A stretch of DNA of 31,416 nucleotides from RI-283 sp964487925 (GTDB taxonomy: Bacteria; Pseudomonadota; Gammaproteobacteria; SZUA-140): NCBI GenBank assembly GCA_964487925.1, contig CAZASZ010000020.1:1-31416 (forward strand), read 5' to 3'. Below, in pieces: positions 7,417 to 15,459 of this stretch. Numbering within the stretch: the first letter of the stretch is position 1; each line of letters begins with the position of its first letter. Position numbers and translations under genes: made by a program. The notes below the pieces were generated by a model that was not told the origin of the DNA, ran no database searches, and worked only from the letters and a program-made list of their open reading frames with translations.

Positions 7417-8511
7417 TCAGTTACCAAGGGCTCGGGTCAAACCCGCAGCAACCTCTGAGATACGCTCGGCCGTGGCCGGTCGACCTTCAGGCGAGGCAGC
7501 CGCGTACTGGCGCTCGAACCACCGTTCGAGCGCGTCGGCTACTGCGGGGTCGATCGACCCCGAGATCAATGCCGACCGGACACCGAGTTCGTTTGCCAAC
7601 CGCGCCGCCCGGAGCGGGAGCTTGCCGGCCAGGGTCTGGGCATCGCTGCGGCCCTCGCCCGTGATCAGCCAGTCCGCCCCGGCCAGGAACCGAGCGAGAC
7701 CACAGCGGTCGATGATCCAATCGGCCCCGGAGACGAGTCGCCCACCAAGTAGCGCAAGCGCAAAACCCAGACCGCCTGCCGCACCCGTGCGCGGGGTATT
7801 GCTACCCGGCCCGCCCGATAATACGCAAAAACCGGCGAGGCGTTCGACGGCGGCCTCAACGGACTCTATCTCATTGGCGGTCAGGCCTTTTTGGGGTGCG
7901 AATACTCGTGTCGCCCCTTCAGGGCCCGTGAGTGGGGTCTCGACATCGCACAATACGATCAGCTGAGTCTCGACGAAACGCCGGAGTCTCGATATGTCGA
8001 CGGCCTCAACCGCCATGAGACCATCGAGATCCTCCGTAACTGGTCGCCCCGAGGCATCCAGAAAGCGCGCGCCCAGGGCGGCTAGTAAACCGAGACCCGC
8101 ATCATGGGTAGCCGTCCCACCCAGGGCGACGACAATCGTCTCGATACCGTACTCGAGTGCGTCGGCCATGGCCCTCCCCAGGGCCGCACTGCCGCGCCGC
8201 TGAATCGGTAAGCACGTCATATCCGGGTGATGCAGCCCAATGAGTCGCGCCGATTCGATAAATACTGCCGAGCGCCCGTCCAGGCCGAATACGGGGATTT
8301 CGACAGCGGGCATATCGTTATTGGTACATGCGATCCATCGTGACGGTTTGATGTGGCGCTCAAGCACGACCGTGCTGTCCTCGCCACCGTCGGCGAGCGG
8401 ACAGAGGACGCATTCATGAGACGGACCGATCCCCGCCGCGATGGCGTCCGCGACCTCGATCGAGCTTAAGCTGCCCTTATAACTATCCGGTGCTATGGCA
8501 AATTTCATCAT
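7417..8511 (-). CDS. Glycerate kinase, GarK/GlxK family
   Basis: This 364-residue protein phosphorylates D-glycerate with ATP, giving 2-phosphoglycerate in most members of this class I family. It begins MKFAIAPDSYKGSLSS, the typical substrate-side signature. The conserved GGxxxTxDxGLG-like segment (GGTATHDAGLG), GAAGGLGFALALLGG and the C-terminal ITGEGRSDAQTLAGK are all present. Two consecutive ATG codons (8509-8511 and 8506-8508) could serve as the start, and no strong ribosome-binding site decides between them. It is the first gene of the minus-strand run and is divergent from the TPR operon across about 60 bp. The pathway source of glycerate, such as photorespiratory glycolate or sugar acids, is not visible in the window. 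Confidence 0.93.
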   Translation of the reverse strand: MMKFAIAPDSYKGSLSSIEVADAIAAGIGPSHECVLCPLADGGEDSTVVLERHIKPSRWIACTNNDMPAVEIPVFGLDGRSAVFIESARLIGLHHPDMTCLPIQRRGSAALGRAMADALEYGIETIVVALGGTATHDAGLGLLAALGARFLDASGRPVTEDLDGLMAVEAVDISRLRRFVETQLIVLCDVETPLTGPEGATRVFAPQKGLTANEIESVEAAVERLAGFCVLSGGPGSNTPRTGAAGGLGFALALLGGRLVSGADWIIDRCGLARFLAGADWLITGEGRSDAQTLAGKLPLRAARLANELGVRSALISGSIDPAVADALERWFERQYAAASPEGRPATAERISEVAAGLTRALGN

Positions 8512-8548
8512 GTTTCAAAACTTTTACGTCATGTCCTTGTCGATATTC

Positions 8549-8576
8549 TTGGGTGTCGGAGAATCGGCGCTATAAT
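8549..8576 (+). promoter_or_regulatory. Candidate sigma70 promoter of the TPR-ExbBD operon
   Basis: A perfect TATAAT lies at 8571-8576, with TTGGGT 16 bp upstream (8549-8554) as a weak -35 box. It lies between the divergent glycerate kinase gene and the plus-strand operon. The ATG at 8575 falls inside this -10 box, so it cannot be on the resulting transcript. This moves the start of the first TPR gene to 8674 and leaves a leader of about 90 nt. Confidence 0.5.
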
Positions 8577-8673
8577 GCTGTCGGCCATACCTAATCATCT
8601 GAATAGAGACCCATCCACGAAGCAATGTCCCCATGGTAGCCCATTTAGACATCCATACCGACACCGGATATTC

Positions 8674-10050
8674 ATGCCGATCCTGCTCTGCCTGCTACTG
8701 ATCTTGTCTCTGGATACCCGTGCAGCACCAGCTGGACCATTGTCCGACAGCGCGACGGGTTCAGGGATGACACACAGGCTCGATGCAAATATCCAGATCC
8801 TTCGCATGGACTATCTGGAATACGTCGCCGCACTGGCCTCTTCAGAAACCACATCTAGCCAGCGATCCGAGCTGGAAGAGCTATTCGCGCGCTACCAGAA
8901 TGGCCGAATCGATACCAATGCCATTGCACGCCTGACCCTCCAACTGATTGCCGCTGGCCTCCCTCAGGGGGCGCAAACCGTACTGACATCCTCCTCGGGC
9001 AAGCGCGTCCCCTTAAATATAAGGGAATCACTCTGGTTTGAACTGGCAACGGCCTGGTATATCCGGGAGTACTCGAAAGAGGCCGAAGCTGCCTTGGGGC
9101 AGATCCCCCTCCTGAGGCGCGGTACGCGAGTCGAGCGCTTATTGGCGAAGATCGCCATCCAAACGGGGAAGCACGATACCGCCATCAAATACCTAAGCGA
9201 CGTGCTGACCAGGAAGGCACGAGCCACGCCGTTGGACCGTTACAATCTCGCTGCCCTGTTCCTCTCCGGGAGACCATCTAGCGCGAACAAGGAGGCGATC
9301 AGCATCCTTTCAGATTTGGCCGGGCCAAAAGCCAGTGACGCTGCGATGAAGAATCTAGCCGCAATCACACTGGGTCGAGTCTTGCTCGATGCGCAGGATT
9401 TCCAGGCGGCCATTCGCATGCTCAAACAAGTTGAGTATGACAGCGTCCATGCGCCCGAGGCCTACTACAAACTCGCCAAGGCCTATATGGCCACCAAGCA
9501 ATCCCGAAAAGCTATCGGACTCTGGGAGGAACTTGCGCGTCGGACGCCAACGGACCCGTTTATCGAGAAGGCTATGATGGCGCTACCTCCTGCGCTAGGG
9601 GCGCTCGACGCCACGAGTGAAGCAGTCACGTACATTGCCGCTATTCAGAAACAGCTCGAAGGGGCGATTACGTACCTATCAGGTGCGCTCAACGACCTCG
9701 CCGACCCGAGTTGGATCGACCGCATCACACCGACTACAGGACAAGATCGGCTCTCAGCCCAGGATATAAACGGCGTTCCCGCCGCGCCCTACGCCCTGGA
9801 ACAGATCGCTTCAAACCGCTTTCATACGAAACTGATTGATGCGCAGGCCCTGCTGGAGCTACGAAAACAAGACCTTCCGGACAAGCTGTTGCAGCGTCTC
9901 GAACCTCTCATCACGGCCCAAAAAGCCGAAATCACGTCCATACTCCGACAGGTCGTCGAGCTGCATCTCTCCGTGTTGGAGCGGGACCTGCTCTCCACCC
10001 GCTTCGAATACGCGGTACTGCTGGATAACCAGGTGGAACAGACGAAGTGA
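8674..10050 (+). CDS. Periplasmic TPR protein, first gene of the motor-like operon
   Basis: From ATG 8674 this is a 458-residue protein. Its signal peptide, MPILLCLLLILSLDTRAAPA, is followed by helical TPR-like pairs between about 100 and 310. Clear units include EAEAALGQIPLL, DTAIKYLSDVLT, QAAIRMLKQV and EAYYKLAKAYMATKQSRKAI. The last 120 residues are long amphipathic helices, possibly coiled coil. An upstream ATG at 8575 would add 33 polar residues and bury the signal peptide. It also overlaps the -10 box, so I rejected it. The gene overlaps the next by 4 bp (GTGA). No specific family is recognised. The context points to a periplasmic scaffold for the ExbBD-type complex downstream, comparable in kind to the TPR partners of the Myxococcus Glt system. 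Confidence 0.75.
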   Translation: MPILLCLLLILSLDTRAAPAGPLSDSATGSGMTHRLDANIQILRMDYLEYVAALASSETTSSQRSELEELFARYQNGRIDTNAIARLTLQLIAAGLPQGAQTVLTSSSGKRVPLNIRESLWFELATAWYIREYSKEAEAALGQIPLLRRGTRVERLLAKIAIQTGKHDTAIKYLSDVLTRKARATPLDRYNLAALFLSGRPSSANKEAISILSDLAGPKASDAAMKNLAAITLGRVLLDAQDFQAAIRMLKQVEYDSVHAPEAYYKLAKAYMATKQSRKAIGLWEELARRTPTDPFIEKAMMALPPALGALDATSEAVTYIAAIQKQLEGAITYLSGALNDLADPSWIDRITPTTGQDRLSAQDINGVPAAPYALEQIASNRFHTKLIDAQALLELRKQDLPDKLLQRLEPLITAQKAEITSILRQVVELHLSVLERDLLSTRFEYAVLLDNQVEQTK

Positions 10051-12839
10051 TCGTTCACCGAATTCATCCGCTATTGCTCGTGCCGCTGCTCGCGTCTTGC
10101 GGCACCGTGTCGACACCACCGCCGGCAACTCAGTCGGAGACACACAGCCAAATTGGCAAGCGCCCCGTCGTCATCGTTCACGACCGTGAACGCGGCGAAC
10201 CCATCCTCAACACCATCCATCAGTATCAGGGCTTCCTTGATGCTGCACCAACGGACGACCCCAGACGCCAGCTAGCCCGACGCCGGATCGCAGATCTCTA
10301 CCTGCGCGCTGGCGAGGCAAAAACACTCGATGAGCGCCACCTGGCCCAGGCCGAGCAATTTTTCCGGAACGCTGCGGACGGTTATGAATCACTGATCAGA
10401 GCGGGTGTTACCGATGACGACGCGCTCCTCTACGCCCAGGCCCAGGCCTTCGCTGGGATGGCAAGATACGAGCGCATGGCTGACAGCCTGCGACGACTGG
10501 TCAAGGAACATCCCAAGGCCGCAGATGCGCCAGAGGCCTGGTTCCGTCTCGGCGAATATGCCTTCTCTCAGGAGCGTTACACCGAGGCCGAACACGCCTA
10601 CCAAGCCGCGTTGTCGACAGGTGGCCTGTCTGCATACCATCTTCATGTCCGCTATAAACTGGGATGGGCGCGCTACAAACTGGGGCGTTTCCAGGCCTCC
10701 GTAGGCACGTTCACGGAACTCATGAATATACGAATGGAAACCCTGGCACAATACGGCCAGGAAATTGAGACACTACCCAAGACGGAGCGCGCGTTGATCG
10801 ACGACACACTGAGGGCCATCGCCCTGTGCGTCGAACACCTGGGCGGAATTGCCGCGATCGACACAGTACTGCAGGGTATCCCGGAAAAACAGACCTATCT
10901 GATATATCAATCCATCGCCGAACGCGCACTGGAACGTGGTAGCGCCCAGGATGCAATCACGGTCTATCAGCTTTACACCCGGCGTTTCCCGCAAACTCTG
11001 CCAGCCGCACATTTCTGGCTGCGCATTCATGAGCTCCAGCTTCGCCTTCGACAGATAGATGCTGCTTGGCGGACATTGGCCGAGTTCGGGTATCAGTTTG
11101 GCGCCCCAAGTTCCTATTGGCAGTCTCACTCACCGAAAACAAGTGTCTGGCTGGCCGATCAGCTAAGGGATGCTTTCAAGAAACTGGCCCGCCACGAACA
11201 TGCCTTGGCCCAAAAAACCGGCAGCAAGGAAGCCTATCAGATAGCTGCAACCTGGTATGAGGCATACCTCGCCCTGTTCCCAGGCGATGCCGAGGCGCCG
11301 GACATGCGGTATTTATTAGCTGACTTGCTCTACAGCAGCGGACAATACCTAGCTGCTGGCGAACATTACGAAGCCTTCGCCTATCAGTTCCCCGGTCATC
11401 CCAAGGCCGCTGAGGCAGCCTATGCGGCTCTTCAGGCTCGTACCCTCGTCGAAAGCGATAACGGACCAGCAGCACTCAATATCTTTGAAAAGCGCGCCCG
11501 GCGCTTCGCTATTCACTTCCCAGGACACCCAAAAGCCGCGGCCACACTGGCCAAGATCGCACAGCAACGCTTTGATTCCGGAGATCAAATACACGCCTTG
11601 GGCCTTGCCAAGATGATCATCGGTCTCCAACCGACAGCAGCCACAGTCCCGCTGCGCGCTGCCTGGCTTATGAAGGGCTACATCAACTATGACGAAGCAA
11701 ACTACCTGCTCGCCGAACAGTCACTGACACAGGGATTGAAGCTGCCTGGTGGCGACGAGACCGAGCGCAACGACATCAGGGAAAAACTCGCCGCCAGTAT
11801 CTATAAACAGGGCGCGCAGGCGCGAGCGGCCGGCAATACCAAGGCCGCCATCGTCCATTTTCAGCGCATCCACAAGGTTGCGCCTGACAGCCGAATCGAC
11901 CTGACTGCGGCCTACGACACTGCCACACTGATGCTCGTTCAACAGGACTGGGCCGGCGCGATCCCGACCCTAGAGCGACTCCAGGTCGGTGACGTGGGCA
12001 AGGCGCGCCTGCAAGGCATACGCGAAAAACTCGCCCTTGCCTTGCTCAAGACCGGTGATAAACGCCGTGCCGCAGAGGTGTTTGCACAAATCGCTGAGGA
12101 CCGTGATCAGAGCGCTCCGGTCCGTCAGGAGGCCCTTAGAACGACTGCCGAGCTGCGCGACGCCCTCGGCGAACAAGATCAGGCCGCCATATATTACCGG
12201 CGTTATCTAATCATCTATCCCGACCCAATCGACACCGCCCAGGGAATTCGTCGTCGCCTCGCGGACCTGTTTGCGACGCGCCAACAACCCAGCATGCAGC
12301 GCTATTGGCTTGAGGAGATTATCCGCGCCGACAAGGGCAGCAAAGGCCCTCATCTGCTCGCTGCCCAGGCAAGCCTGGAGCTTGCGGGAATTCTGGGCGG
12401 GCAATACCGAAAAATTCACCTAGCGCGGCCGCTCAAACAAAGCATGGCCCGCAAGCGTCAGGCCATGGAGACGGCACTCGATGCCTACGGCGCGGCCGCT
12501 GACTATGGCATCGCCGAAGTCACGACCGCAGCAACCTTCCGCCTCGGTGAGATCTTCCACGACCTCGGCCGGGCGATCCTGGCTTCGGAACGGCCGCAGG
12601 GGCTATCTGACGACGACTTGGCAGACTACAATGCCGCCCTTGAAGAGCAAGCCTATCCGTTGGAGGAACAGGCCATCGGCCTGCATGTGGATAATATCAA
12701 GCGTATACGCCAAGGACTCTACAATCGCTGGATCAAGTCCAGCCTGGAACAACTAGGAGAACTCTTTCCCGCTCGTTATCGTCGAAAGGAACAATATGAT
12801 GACTTTATCCTGCCCAGTCCTCCAAACCCATCCCGCTAA
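10047..12839 (+). CDS. Large TPR lipoprotein (GltD/AgmU-like in context)
   Basis: This 930-residue protein starts at a GTG that overlaps the previous stop codon. Residues 1-18 form a lipoprotein signal with lipobox LASC and Cys18. The residue after Cys is Gly, so outer-membrane sorting is expected. From about 60 to 800 it is a near-continuous solenoid of TPR or Sel-like helical pairs. Examples are PEAWFRLGEYAFSQERYTEA, APDMRYLLADLLYSSGQYLA and AIYYRRYLIIYP. Some units resemble the BamD/YbgF outer-membrane lipoprotein type. The C-terminus has long charged helices and ends in a short Pro-rich tail. It would be a very long periplasmic scaffold anchored in the outer membrane. The size and order recall AgmU/GltD of Myxococcus, but I cannot show homology without a profile search. 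Confidence 0.78.
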   Translation: MIVHRIHPLLLVPLLASCGTVSTPPPATQSETHSQIGKRPVVIVHDRERGEPILNTIHQYQGFLDAAPTDDPRRQLARRRIADLYLRAGEAKTLDERHLAQAEQFFRNAADGYESLIRAGVTDDDALLYAQAQAFAGMARYERMADSLRRLVKEHPKAADAPEAWFRLGEYAFSQERYTEAEHAYQAALSTGGLSAYHLHVRYKLGWARYKLGRFQASVGTFTELMNIRMETLAQYGQEIETLPKTERALIDDTLRAIALCVEHLGGIAAIDTVLQGIPEKQTYLIYQSIAERALERGSAQDAITVYQLYTRRFPQTLPAAHFWLRIHELQLRLRQIDAAWRTLAEFGYQFGAPSSYWQSHSPKTSVWLADQLRDAFKKLARHEHALAQKTGSKEAYQIAATWYEAYLALFPGDAEAPDMRYLLADLLYSSGQYLAAGEHYEAFAYQFPGHPKAAEAAYAALQARTLVESDNGPAALNIFEKRARRFAIHFPGHPKAAATLAKIAQQRFDSGDQIHALGLAKMIIGLQPTAATVPLRAAWLMKGYINYDEANYLLAEQSLTQGLKLPGGDETERNDIREKLAASIYKQGAQARAAGNTKAAIVHFQRIHKVAPDSRIDLTAAYDTATLMLVQQDWAGAIPTLERLQVGDVGKARLQGIREKLALALLKTGDKRRAAEVFAQIAEDRDQSAPVRQEALRTTAELRDALGEQDQAAIYYRRYLIIYPDPIDTAQGIRRRLADLFATRQQPSMQRYWLEEIIRADKGSKGPHLLAAQASLELAGILGGQYRKIHLARPLKQSMARKRQAMETALDAYGAAADYGIAEVTTAATFRLGEIFHDLGRAILASERPQGLSDDDLADYNAALEEQAYPLEEQAIGLHVDNIKRIRQGLYNRWIKSSLEQLGELFPARYRRKEQYDDFILPSPPNPSR

Positions 12840-13479
12840 GACACGTCCCGCCGATGCCTGTGAATGGAACCTGCGCCTGCCGGCATTCCTGGCCTTGATC
12901 GCTCTGCTTTCGGCCTGCACCCAAGGACCGGTCGCGCCAACCGCTCGGCCTGAACCGCCCGCAGGCAAGGCAGTCGACGCGACAGCCGCGACTACCGACG
13001 TAGCCACGGCCGATGACGCCCTCCAGGCCATCGTGGAGCTAATGTCCGCCGGACGTTTCCAGGACGCCATAGAGCCCCTTCAACGGCAGATAGAAAACCA
13101 TCCTGAACGCGCCGAGCTCTACACCAACCTCGGTATCGCCTACGCGCGCACCCATCAGCTCGAGGATGCCGAGGCTGCCTTCAAGGCTGCCCTGGAGCGC
13201 GGCTTCACGCATGCCGAGCTCCATAACCAGCTCGGTGTGGTCTATCGTGAGATGGGCCGTTTCAAAGAAGCCGAACAGGCCTATATCACCGCACTGAAGC
13301 TCGACCCCAAGCACGCCAATACTGAGCTTAATCTGGGCATCCTGCTCGAGCTATATCTTCAGGATCCGAAGCGGGCCCTACCCCACTTTCAGGCCTACGA
13401 GTCGCTCCGCAACCAGGACAAGGAGGTCGCCAAGTGGATCAAAGACATTGAGCGTCGTCGAGAGGACGGTGAGCTATGA
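12796..13479 (+). CDS. TPR lipoprotein (GltE-like in context)
   Basis: This 227-residue protein overlaps the previous gene by 44 bp and has AAAGGAA 6 nt before the ATG. A lipobox LSAC with Cys41 follows a long n-region and the hydrophobic stretch FLALIALLSA. An Ala/Pro/Thr-rich linker runs to about 70. Three to four canonical TPRs then occupy about 75-215; the pattern AELYTNLGIAYARTHQLEDA, then ELHNQLGVVYREMGRFKEA is textbook. The family role is protein-protein interaction. Lipidation places it in the periplasm on a membrane. No in-frame downstream start would retain a signal sequence, so the long n-region is accepted. The next gene overlaps its stop by 4 bp. Confidence 0.82.
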   Translation: MMTLSCPVLQTHPAKTRPADACEWNLRLPAFLALIALLSACTQGPVAPTARPEPPAGKAVDATAATTDVATADDALQAIVELMSAGRFQDAIEPLQRQIENHPERAELYTNLGIAYARTHQLEDAEAAFKAALERGFTHAELHNQLGVVYREMGRFKEAEQAYITALKLDPKHANTELNLGILLELYLQDPKRALPHFQAYESLRNQDKEVAKWIKDIERRREDGEL

Positions 13480-13793
13480 AAAATCTACATATACCGACGG
13501 TTATGCTGCTCATGGCACTGCTAATCCTGTCCTGGACTGCTCAGGGCAAAGCGGAGGCTATGGCTACAACCGGCGCGACCGACGAACTACCACAGGCCCT
13601 GTTCATCCTACCCTGGCAGCATCGGGGACAGACGCTGCAGGTGAATCAGCGTTGGCTCGATGATGCGCCGCATGGACGGCTTAGGACCGTCGATGAACAC
13701 GAATTGGGGCGCCAGGTAAACTATCACGCCATATTGGGTCGTTCCGCCGCTGTCCGGGCCGATGACCGAAACACGGTCTCACAGGAGGAATAA
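13476..13793 (+). CDS. Small secreted protein of unknown function
   Basis: This 105-residue protein begins with a signal peptide, MKNLHIPTVMLLMALLILSW, probably cut near QGKAEA. The mature part is about 80 residues and has no recognisable domain. It carries an aromatic cluster, LFILPWQHRG, then RWLDDAPHGRLRTVDEHELG. The gene begins with an ATGA overlap and ends 2 bp before the ExbB-type gene, so it is translated within the operon. Its conserved-looking hydrophilic core suggests a real periplasmic component, perhaps a linker between the inner-membrane motor and the TPR lipoproteins. I do not recognise the family. Confidence 0.7.
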   Translation: MKNLHIPTVMLLMALLILSWTAQGKAEAMATTGATDELPQALFILPWQHRGQTLQVNQRWLDDAPHGRLRTVDEHELGRQVNYHAILGRSAAVRADDRNTVSQEE

Positions 13794-13795
13794 AC

Positions 13796-14446
13796 ATGCA
13801 GATGTTCGACGCGATCATCGCCTTTTTTCAAGACGGCGGTGTCTTTATGTACCCCATTATGCTGGTCCTGGCACTGGGTATCGCGATCGCGGGGGAGCGC
13901 TGGCTGTTTCTGCGCCAAACCCAGGTAGCGAACCAGCGACTCTGGACCGAACTAGCGCCGGTCATCGCCGCTGGAGACAATCAGCGCGCCCTTGAGATGA
14001 CAGAGGGTAATTCGTCAGTGCTTGCCATGATCATCAGCTATGGGCTGGAACGCGTACCCACGGCCGAGCATCGGGAGGAGATCGAGACGGCCATGGAAGA
14101 GGGCCTCATGGAGGTCATGCCACGGCTGGAGAAGCGCACCCATTACCTGGCCCTGTTCGCCAATATCGCAACCCTGCTCGGACTGCTCGGCACCATCATC
14201 GGTCTGATCCGCGCATTCACGGCCGTGGCATCGGCGGACCCAGCCGCCAAGGCGGACATGCTGTCGGCCAGCATCTCCGTCGCCATGAACACGACGGCCT
14301 TCGGCCTGATTGTCGCGATACCCTTGCTCGTGGTCCATGCCTTTTTGCAGACCCAGACCACAGAAATCATCGACCGATTGGAGATGAAGGCCGTCAAGTT
14401 CCTCAATGCCTGCAGTTGGTCTCTGAAAGGAGGCACCAAGGGATGA
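13796..14446 (+). CDS. MotA/TolQ/ExbB proton-channel subunit (AglR-like)
   Basis: This 216-residue inner-membrane protein has the standard three-helix layout of the family. TM1 is at about 15-34, a cytoplasmic domain runs to about 115, and TM2 (117-142) and TM3 (163-185) follow. The family core GLLGTIIGLIRAF stands at about 129-141 and SISVAMNTTAFGLIVAIP at 159-176. With ExbD/TolR partners it forms a proton channel that turns proton motive force into mechanical work in the periplasm. AGGAGG lies 7 nt before the ATG. Two ExbD-type genes follow at once, matching the AglR-AglQ-AglS arrangement rather than a plain TonB system. TolA, TolB and Pal are absent, so it is not the Tol operon. Confidence 0.93.
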   Translation: MQMFDAIIAFFQDGGVFMYPIMLVLALGIAIAGERWLFLRQTQVANQRLWTELAPVIAAGDNQRALEMTEGNSSVLAMIISYGLERVPTAEHREEIETAMEEGLMEVMPRLEKRTHYLALFANIATLLGLLGTIIGLIRAFTAVASADPAAKADMLSASISVAMNTTAFGLIVAIPLLVVHAFLQTQTTEIIDRLEMKAVKFLNACSWSLKGGTKG

Positions 14447-14973
14447 TTCGCCGTTGGCGGCGATACCGGGCGCACGCGCCCGCGGAGATGAATATCACCG
14501 CATTCATGAACCTCATGGTGATCCTGGTCCCGTTCCTGCTGATCACCGCGGTATTCTCCCATTTCGCCATCCTCGAACTCGACCTGCCGGAGGCGCAACC
14601 AGACCAGCAACTGGTCCCGCCGTTGGCGCTGGAGGTCACTGTGCGCGCCGGCCAACTTGAGGTCGCCGACCATGGCAGGGAGCCCTTGATCGTGCCTGAC
14701 AAAAACGGCCAGCATAACTATCAACGGCTCGATCAAGTCCTGCAGCAGATCAAGTCGCTGCGCCCTCAGGAGAAGGCGATCACGCTACTGTTTGAACGTG
14801 ACACCGACTATGACACTCTGATTCAGGTTATGGATAAGGTTCGCTCGACACGCATCGTCGAGGCAGCATCGCTTGTCGAGGCCGAGCTCTTCCCCGATAT
14901 CTCGATCGCCGATGCACCCCAAGGAAACGGTCCCCATCCGACCAACGACGACAAGGGCGCGCAGACACGATGA
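14443..14973 (+). CDS. ExbD/TolR-type subunit 1 with Asn in place of the channel Asp
   Basis: From ATG 14443 (ATGA overlap, AGGAGG upstream) this is a 176-residue protein: a short basic cytoplasmic N-terminus, one TM helix at about 18-42, and a periplasmic ExbD domain. The TM begins NITAFMNLMVILVPF. Aligned by eye with Escherichia coli ExbD (NVTPFIDVMLVL), residue Asn23 sits where the essential proton-carrying Asp should be. The codon is AAC at 14509-14511. The periplasmic part keeps the ExbD pattern ending in an ITLLFERDTDYDTLIQVMDK segment. It probably pairs with the second ExbD-type subunit encoded next. Alone it should not conduct protons. An earlier in-frame ATG at 14416 lies inside the ExbB-type gene and is less likely. 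Confidence 0.9.
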   Translation: MIRRWRRYRAHAPAEMNITAFMNLMVILVPFLLITAVFSHFAILELDLPEAQPDQQLVPPLALEVTVRAGQLEVADHGREPLIVPDKNGQHNYQRLDQVLQQIKSLRPQEKAITLLFERDTDYDTLIQVMDKVRSTRIVEAASLVEAELFPDISIADAPQGNGPHPTNDDKGAQTR

Positions 14974-15458
14974 AGATGTCCAGACGCGCCCGCCGCATGG
15001 CGCGCCATCATCGCAAACAAAAACACGTGACAGCCCTGAACCTGGTCTCGCTCATGGATATATTCACGATCCTGGTGTTCTTCCTGCTCGTGAGTTCGTC
15101 ACCCGCTCCGAACCTCCCCAACAGCCGCGCCATCCACCTGCCCGAGGCCGCGACAGACGAACTCCCGGGGATCACACCGGTCATCATGATCACGCCCGAG
15201 GCAATCCTCGTGCAGGGAAGCAACATCATGTCGATCCCGGCCGTGCTGTCCGATGACGATCAGACCGGACTGCAGCCGCTCGATGAGGCGCTCGTCGCTC
15301 TGCGCGGAAACCGGGCGGACGACAAAGCCAAAAGCATCACGATCATGGGTGACTCAAAGGTCCCTTATGATCTCCTGAAACGCATCCTCACCAGTTGTTC
15401 TCGGGCTCAGTTCACAGAGATCTCTCTCGTCGTCGTCAGCAGCCCAAGGCGGTCGTAA
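14970..15458 (+). CDS. ExbD/TolR-type subunit 2 with the canonical Asp
   Basis: This 162-residue protein starts in an ATGA overlap with subunit 1. A strongly basic N-terminus, with many Arg, Lys and His in the first 19 residues, precedes the TM helix NLVSLMDIFTILVFFLLV at about 24-41. This helix keeps the family Asp as Asp30 (codon 15057-15059). The periplasmic domain follows, with IHLPEA and the KSITIMGDSKVPYDLLKRIL segment typical of ExbD/TolR. It should supply the proton-carrying residue of the channel. The two ExbD-type subunits differ in length and sequence, so they are not a recent duplication, and a heterodimer within an ExbB pentamer is plausible. Confidence 0.92.
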   Translation: MKMSRRARRMARHHRKQKHVTALNLVSLMDIFTILVFFLLVSSSPAPNLPNSRAIHLPEAATDELPGITPVIMITPEAILVQGSNIMSIPAVLSDDDQTGLQPLDEALVALRGNRADDKAKSITIMGDSKVPYDLLKRILTSCSRAQFTEISLVVVSSPRRS

Positions 15459-15459
15459 T

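Noticed and set aside
8575..8673. Upstream ATG start for the first TPR gene
   Set aside because: It lies in a perfect TATAAT box and would place 33 polar residues before a clear signal peptide.
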